Shown here: positions 60,974 to 64,000 of the stretch, one piece after another
Numbering within the stretch: the first letter of the stretch is position 1
How the letters are laid out: every line of letters starts with the position of its first letter
Source: Oopsacas minuta
Taxonomy: Eukaryota; Porifera; Hexactinellida; Lyssacinosida; Leucopsacidae
Assembly: GCA_024704765.1 (NCBI GenBank)
Contig: JAKMXF010000077.1
Coordinates: 449,220 to 513,219, forward strand
DNA: 64,000 bases
Reading direction: 5' to 3'
Program-made: the position numbers and the translations under genes
Notes under the pieces: model-generated
What the model saw: the letters and a program-made list of their open reading frames with translations, nothing else
The model's database searches: none
What the model was told of the DNA's origin: nothing

Positions 60974-62216
60974 ATGTTACCCAAATTAGGTTTAACTTGG
61001 TCAGGTAAAACTAGCCTCACGTAGACCTGAGTAATATTAGATAAATGAATGGGACTTGATTTGGCAATATTCACTTATAACTTAATAGTCGCTAGAGTTA
61101 TGGTAAATTCACTCTGCCAGTATATGTACTACATACCAAACTACATACCAAAAGTGGGACGAAATCATGATATGCCAATATTTGCTCCTTATCATGATCA
61201 CGCAATATGACTCCAGAGTTATAAGTGGACATTGGAAAAACATGCGCTATCTATGGTATCTAATATATCTCAAGAGTTAACAACTACTAAACTCCAAAAA
61301 TTGTATATTAAATGCATAAACATCCTTAGATCACTTGATACTATTTTTAGAATCGAAGACACACTAGTAATCATTCTCAGATCCTCAAAAATGAGGCATT
61401 ATTTACAACCAATTGAATATTATCGAAAATAATCAAAATGTAATAAACTTGAAGTAATCCAAGATCAAATATACCGAAATGGCTATAGTAACGATATCTG
61501 TGTGTTGCAGTAGTATTTATACCACAAATGATTGGAACATAAATTTCTAAGCTATTTGCATTGTCCAGTGGTACGTATTTATACTCTAAGTGTCAGAGGC
61601 CCCGGTATTAATAAGCGACTCTGAATGATTTACTCAAAAGGTTACTACTTAACATTCGGGAATTTGGTGTTCAGTTTGTGGGACACTCAATGATAAAGTT
61701 GACAAGCCAATAATTTTTCAAAGATGTCTACCTATGCATCTGAATTCAGTACATAAGAGGAAATGTTGGTAAGTCCAACGAACTAGATGTTAGTAAACAT
61801 TGTTTCTCTGTCTTAAAGATTGGACATAAATGCACTTCCCAGTAATTCATAATGGTCTCAAACTACTAGTGAGAAGAGGTATCATCAATAAGATAGTTTT
61901 TATATTCCTTCGCCGATGAGCAATCAAAAACACATCTCCGAGTTTGCAATGAATTCTTTAAGACTAAGAGTATTTAATGTACAATATGGGCAAAAACGGA
62001 CCTGCTTCATTATTAAAGAAGATCAGGGTATATTAGGTGAGGATATATGTTAGTCTGCCGGATCACCTATGAAACTTTGAACATGAATGAAAATTTGTTT
62101 GATATAACGACCAGTCTAGTAGTGTATTCAGGAATGACGATAAAATTGCTGCAATCAGTTTGAAGTAAGGATGAATTTATAGGATAGGTTTTTCAATCAA
62201 AATCATAAAGAGGCCG
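60974..62216. other. Non-coding A+T-rich stretch
   Basis: No gene or repeat is recognised. The only frame above 60 codons (61232-61432) has no motif. Confidence 0.4.
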
Positions 62217-62597
62217 TTGTTATACAGAAAAGGAACAAAAATCGTGTATTCGAACAATGTTGAAACACTAGCCAACTATGCTGAAGAATCTCATTCGACA
62301 CCACCCAATGCATATCATTTGGGGTTAGATCATAGAAAGGGTTATCCTAAAGTAGTTTTACCGACTGTATATAATTTACGCTGTAAAGATAGTGCAAAAG
62401 GTTGTTTATTGGCTGATGTCACTGAGGCTTGGAAAAGGGGGAAGCATAATAAAATAATCGAAATGATGGCGGCAATAGGCCTTACCAAGCCTGTCAATGT
62501 TTTCCTCAGATCTCAAGGTGATCAAAATGGTTCTCGGTATATTGGAAGCTACATCAAGCTTAATAATGCTGTATCTTGTAATTTGCTGGATAACTGA
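62217..62597 (+). CDS. Unrecognised 126-codon reading frame
   Basis: A continuous frame with coding-like composition, unusual for this A+T-rich window. It begins MLYRKGTKIVYSNNVETLAN and includes PPNAYHLGLDHRKGYPKVVL, LPTVYNLRCKDSAKGCLLAD and VTEAWKRGKHNKIIEMMAAI, ending NAVSCNLLDN. It has two cysteines about eight residues apart and no membrane segment. The first codon lies only because an ATG-equivalent frame opens there, so the real 5' end may be upstream across a splice site. It could be a host exon or a mobile-element gene fragment. No family is recognised. Confidence 0.33.
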   Translation: MLYRKGTKIVYSNNVETLANYAEESHSTPPNAYHLGLDHRKGYPKVVLPTVYNLRCKDSAKGCLLADVTEAWKRGKHNKIIEMMAAIGLTKPVNVFLRSQGDQNGSRYIGSYIKLNNAVSCNLLDN

Positions 62598-62896
62598 GAA
62601 GGTGTTCTAAAAAAGATCATAATGAGAATTTTGAATATAGATACGAAACATGCCAATGACTGTTTCCAGTATCTGAAATGCATGCCCAACTTGGTTTACG
62701 CGAAAGATTCGTAAATCTACTTTCGAAAAACTGATGGGTGATGAAAATTAGAGAAATTGAACCTGTAATGGTTTGACCCTCCTCTAGGCCCTGCTAAAGA
62801 ATGCCATGGGGTAGATATACAGGAGGACAAGTATCAAAATCTATTAAACGAGGCCCGAAAGGCCGCGATTGCTAACCAAAAGCTAGCATCGCCAGT

Positions 62897-63110
62897 GTTA
62901 CCACAGAAGGCCATTCATTGTAATTTGGATGGACCATGAATAATAGAAATAAAACTTTCACTCAACAAAAAATTTCCTCTGGGCAATTAATGCTAGGTAT
63001 ATCTAGTCGTATGTCTACCAAACCTATCAAGAAATGCAGCTGTATAATAGTTAAGCTCACCTGATGTTCTAAGGTGTCTCGCCGTGACCTAGCAAGCGTA
63101 GCGCGCTAGT
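62897..63110 (+). repeat. Dispersed repeat family D, copy 2
   Basis: Pairs with 53827-54040. It opens GTTACCACAGAAGGCC, then AATTTGGATGGACCATGAAT, and closes TGACCTAGCAAGCGTAGCGC. The closing G+C-rich word occurs in reverse at 16753-16776. A GAGGCCCGAAAGGCCG hairpin lies just upstream near 62850. Non-coding. Confidence 0.5.
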
Positions 63111-63132
63111 ATGTATTAATTGCATATAGGTT

Positions 63133-63520
63133 TCAACCTTAGAAATTCACTGGTCTCATCAGTTCATCTATAGAGCTTCTCTAAGTCATTTCATGATCTC
63201 ATAGGGCTGTAGCTAATAATTGCCTTTTTGTAATTATTATTCTCGTCTACATAATGTACATAATTTCACAGAAATTTATGCTTATTATATTTCATTTTAA
63301 CTCTCAATAGATAGTTATTTAAATAGTTACATAAGTATATACTGATTTACAATTTATTGTAACGTAGATATGTTTACATGAGTATTTTTCTGATCTACTT
63401 TAAAAGTCAATTTCTCTGAAATCTCCCTAATGCTTGCACAAACTTGTCACTCTGACAATTAAGACGTAACAGAGAATCAATTGTATTGTCTTCATAGTTA
63501 AACTACCTAAGAATCCTCTC
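63133..63520 (-). repeat. Dispersed repeat family C, copy 2
   Basis: Reverse-complement counterpart of 12795-13163, alignable along its whole length with substitutions and short indels. It lies directly next to the family D copy, but the family C copy at 12.8 kb is not flanked by family D, so the two are separate units. No ORF or terminal repeat. Confidence 0.65.
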
Positions 63521-64000
63521 TCTTAACATTCTGACGTATTGGTTTAGGGATTCGATGCATTCTTCAGCTAATTAATTCAACCCGAACCCACCATTATAAT
63601 CAGCAATGAGATCAGTGAAATGAGCATGGAGTTTATGTAGTGATGGCGTGATGCTGGCCCAGGAAAAGGTTGTCACTAATAAAGATATGTTTCCTAGCGG
63701 AACAGTTCTAGTTTTAGTGTATCAACTTTTGAACCACACCTGAATACTTGTAAGATCACAGATAGGTTCTGAAGAATGAAGGCCTTTGATAATCTATCTT
63801 TGGAAAAGATGATGAAGTCGCCCACTTAGTGAAATCCCTTTCATCAAGGAAACAGGATCGTAATATATTCCTTGCTGACCTGGTACCTCCATCTCAAGAA
63901 AGAAGATCTATAAGGAAGCTAGTTTTCTCCAATACGAGATTTCGAATTTGAGTCATAGAAGTTTTGACTGGAAGATAAGTAGGTTTTCATTTTTTAAGGT
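63521..64000. other. Non-coding end of window
   Basis: No gene, repeat or RNA feature is recognised in the last 480 bases. Confidence 0.4.

Noticed and set aside
1-64000. CRISPR arrays, rRNA, operon structure or long terminal repeats
   Set aside because: No regularly spaced direct repeats, no conserved rRNA words and no paired long direct repeats were seen anywhere in the window.

Overview
The window is eukaryotic nuclear DNA, A+T-rich (about two thirds by eye), with no operons, no ribosome-binding-site-led reading frames and no bacterial features. Everything recognisable is a transposable element or its debris: mariner, Tc1-like, pogo/Tigger-type MITEs and several hAT lineages (ZMYM1-like/TTF zinc finger, GTF2IRD2-like, ZBED5-like). 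This mixture is typical of metazoans, most likely an invertebrate. I cannot name the species. No complete host gene could be supported; there are only a few possible exons near 10.5-11.4 kb and a few unrecognised reading frames.

Layout. 1-17 kb is mostly featureless A+T-rich DNA with scattered diverged repeats (families called A, B, C and D here). 17.2-17.9 kb is a pogo/Tigger-type MITE. 19.5-19.9 kb has a possible Mutator-like N-terminus. 23.6-24.6 kb is a decayed hAT gene. 29.2-31.84 kb holds the clearest structure: an old, frameshifted mariner (29200-31843) interrupted by a younger mariner (30419-31757) whose transposase is intact and whose 28-bp ends are perfect. A second copy of the Tigger-type MITE (31846-32327) abuts the outer mariner at a shared TA. 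33.8-34.4 kb holds the best copy of palindromic repeat family A. 38.8-41.5 kb contains the C-terminal and N-terminal parts of ZMYM1-like hAT transposases on opposite strands. 47.7-49.35 kb is a GTF2IRD2-like hAT pseudogene.

50.0-58.0 kb is a large inverted repeat. Its two arms of about 1.58 kb appear identical over about 1.47 kb, each carries the same 171-codon reading frame pointing inward, and a 4.8-kb spacer between them is filled with older decayed elements (a ZBED5-like hAT remnant, a family D copy and a possible retrotransposon protease). The arms fall to roughly 80% identity at their outer edges. A decayed Tc1-like element (58141-59474) follows 130 bp later. The last 5 kb hold a possible hAT-type non-autonomous element (60207-60973), an unrecognised 126-codon frame and further family C and D repeats.

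The genes do not form a pathway. The window records successive transposition: old hAT genes broken by many stops, then mariner and Tc1 insertions at TA sites, then one recent mariner that could still encode a working transposase. The two most interesting features are the near-identical inverted repeat with its duplicated unknown ORF and the intact nested mariner.
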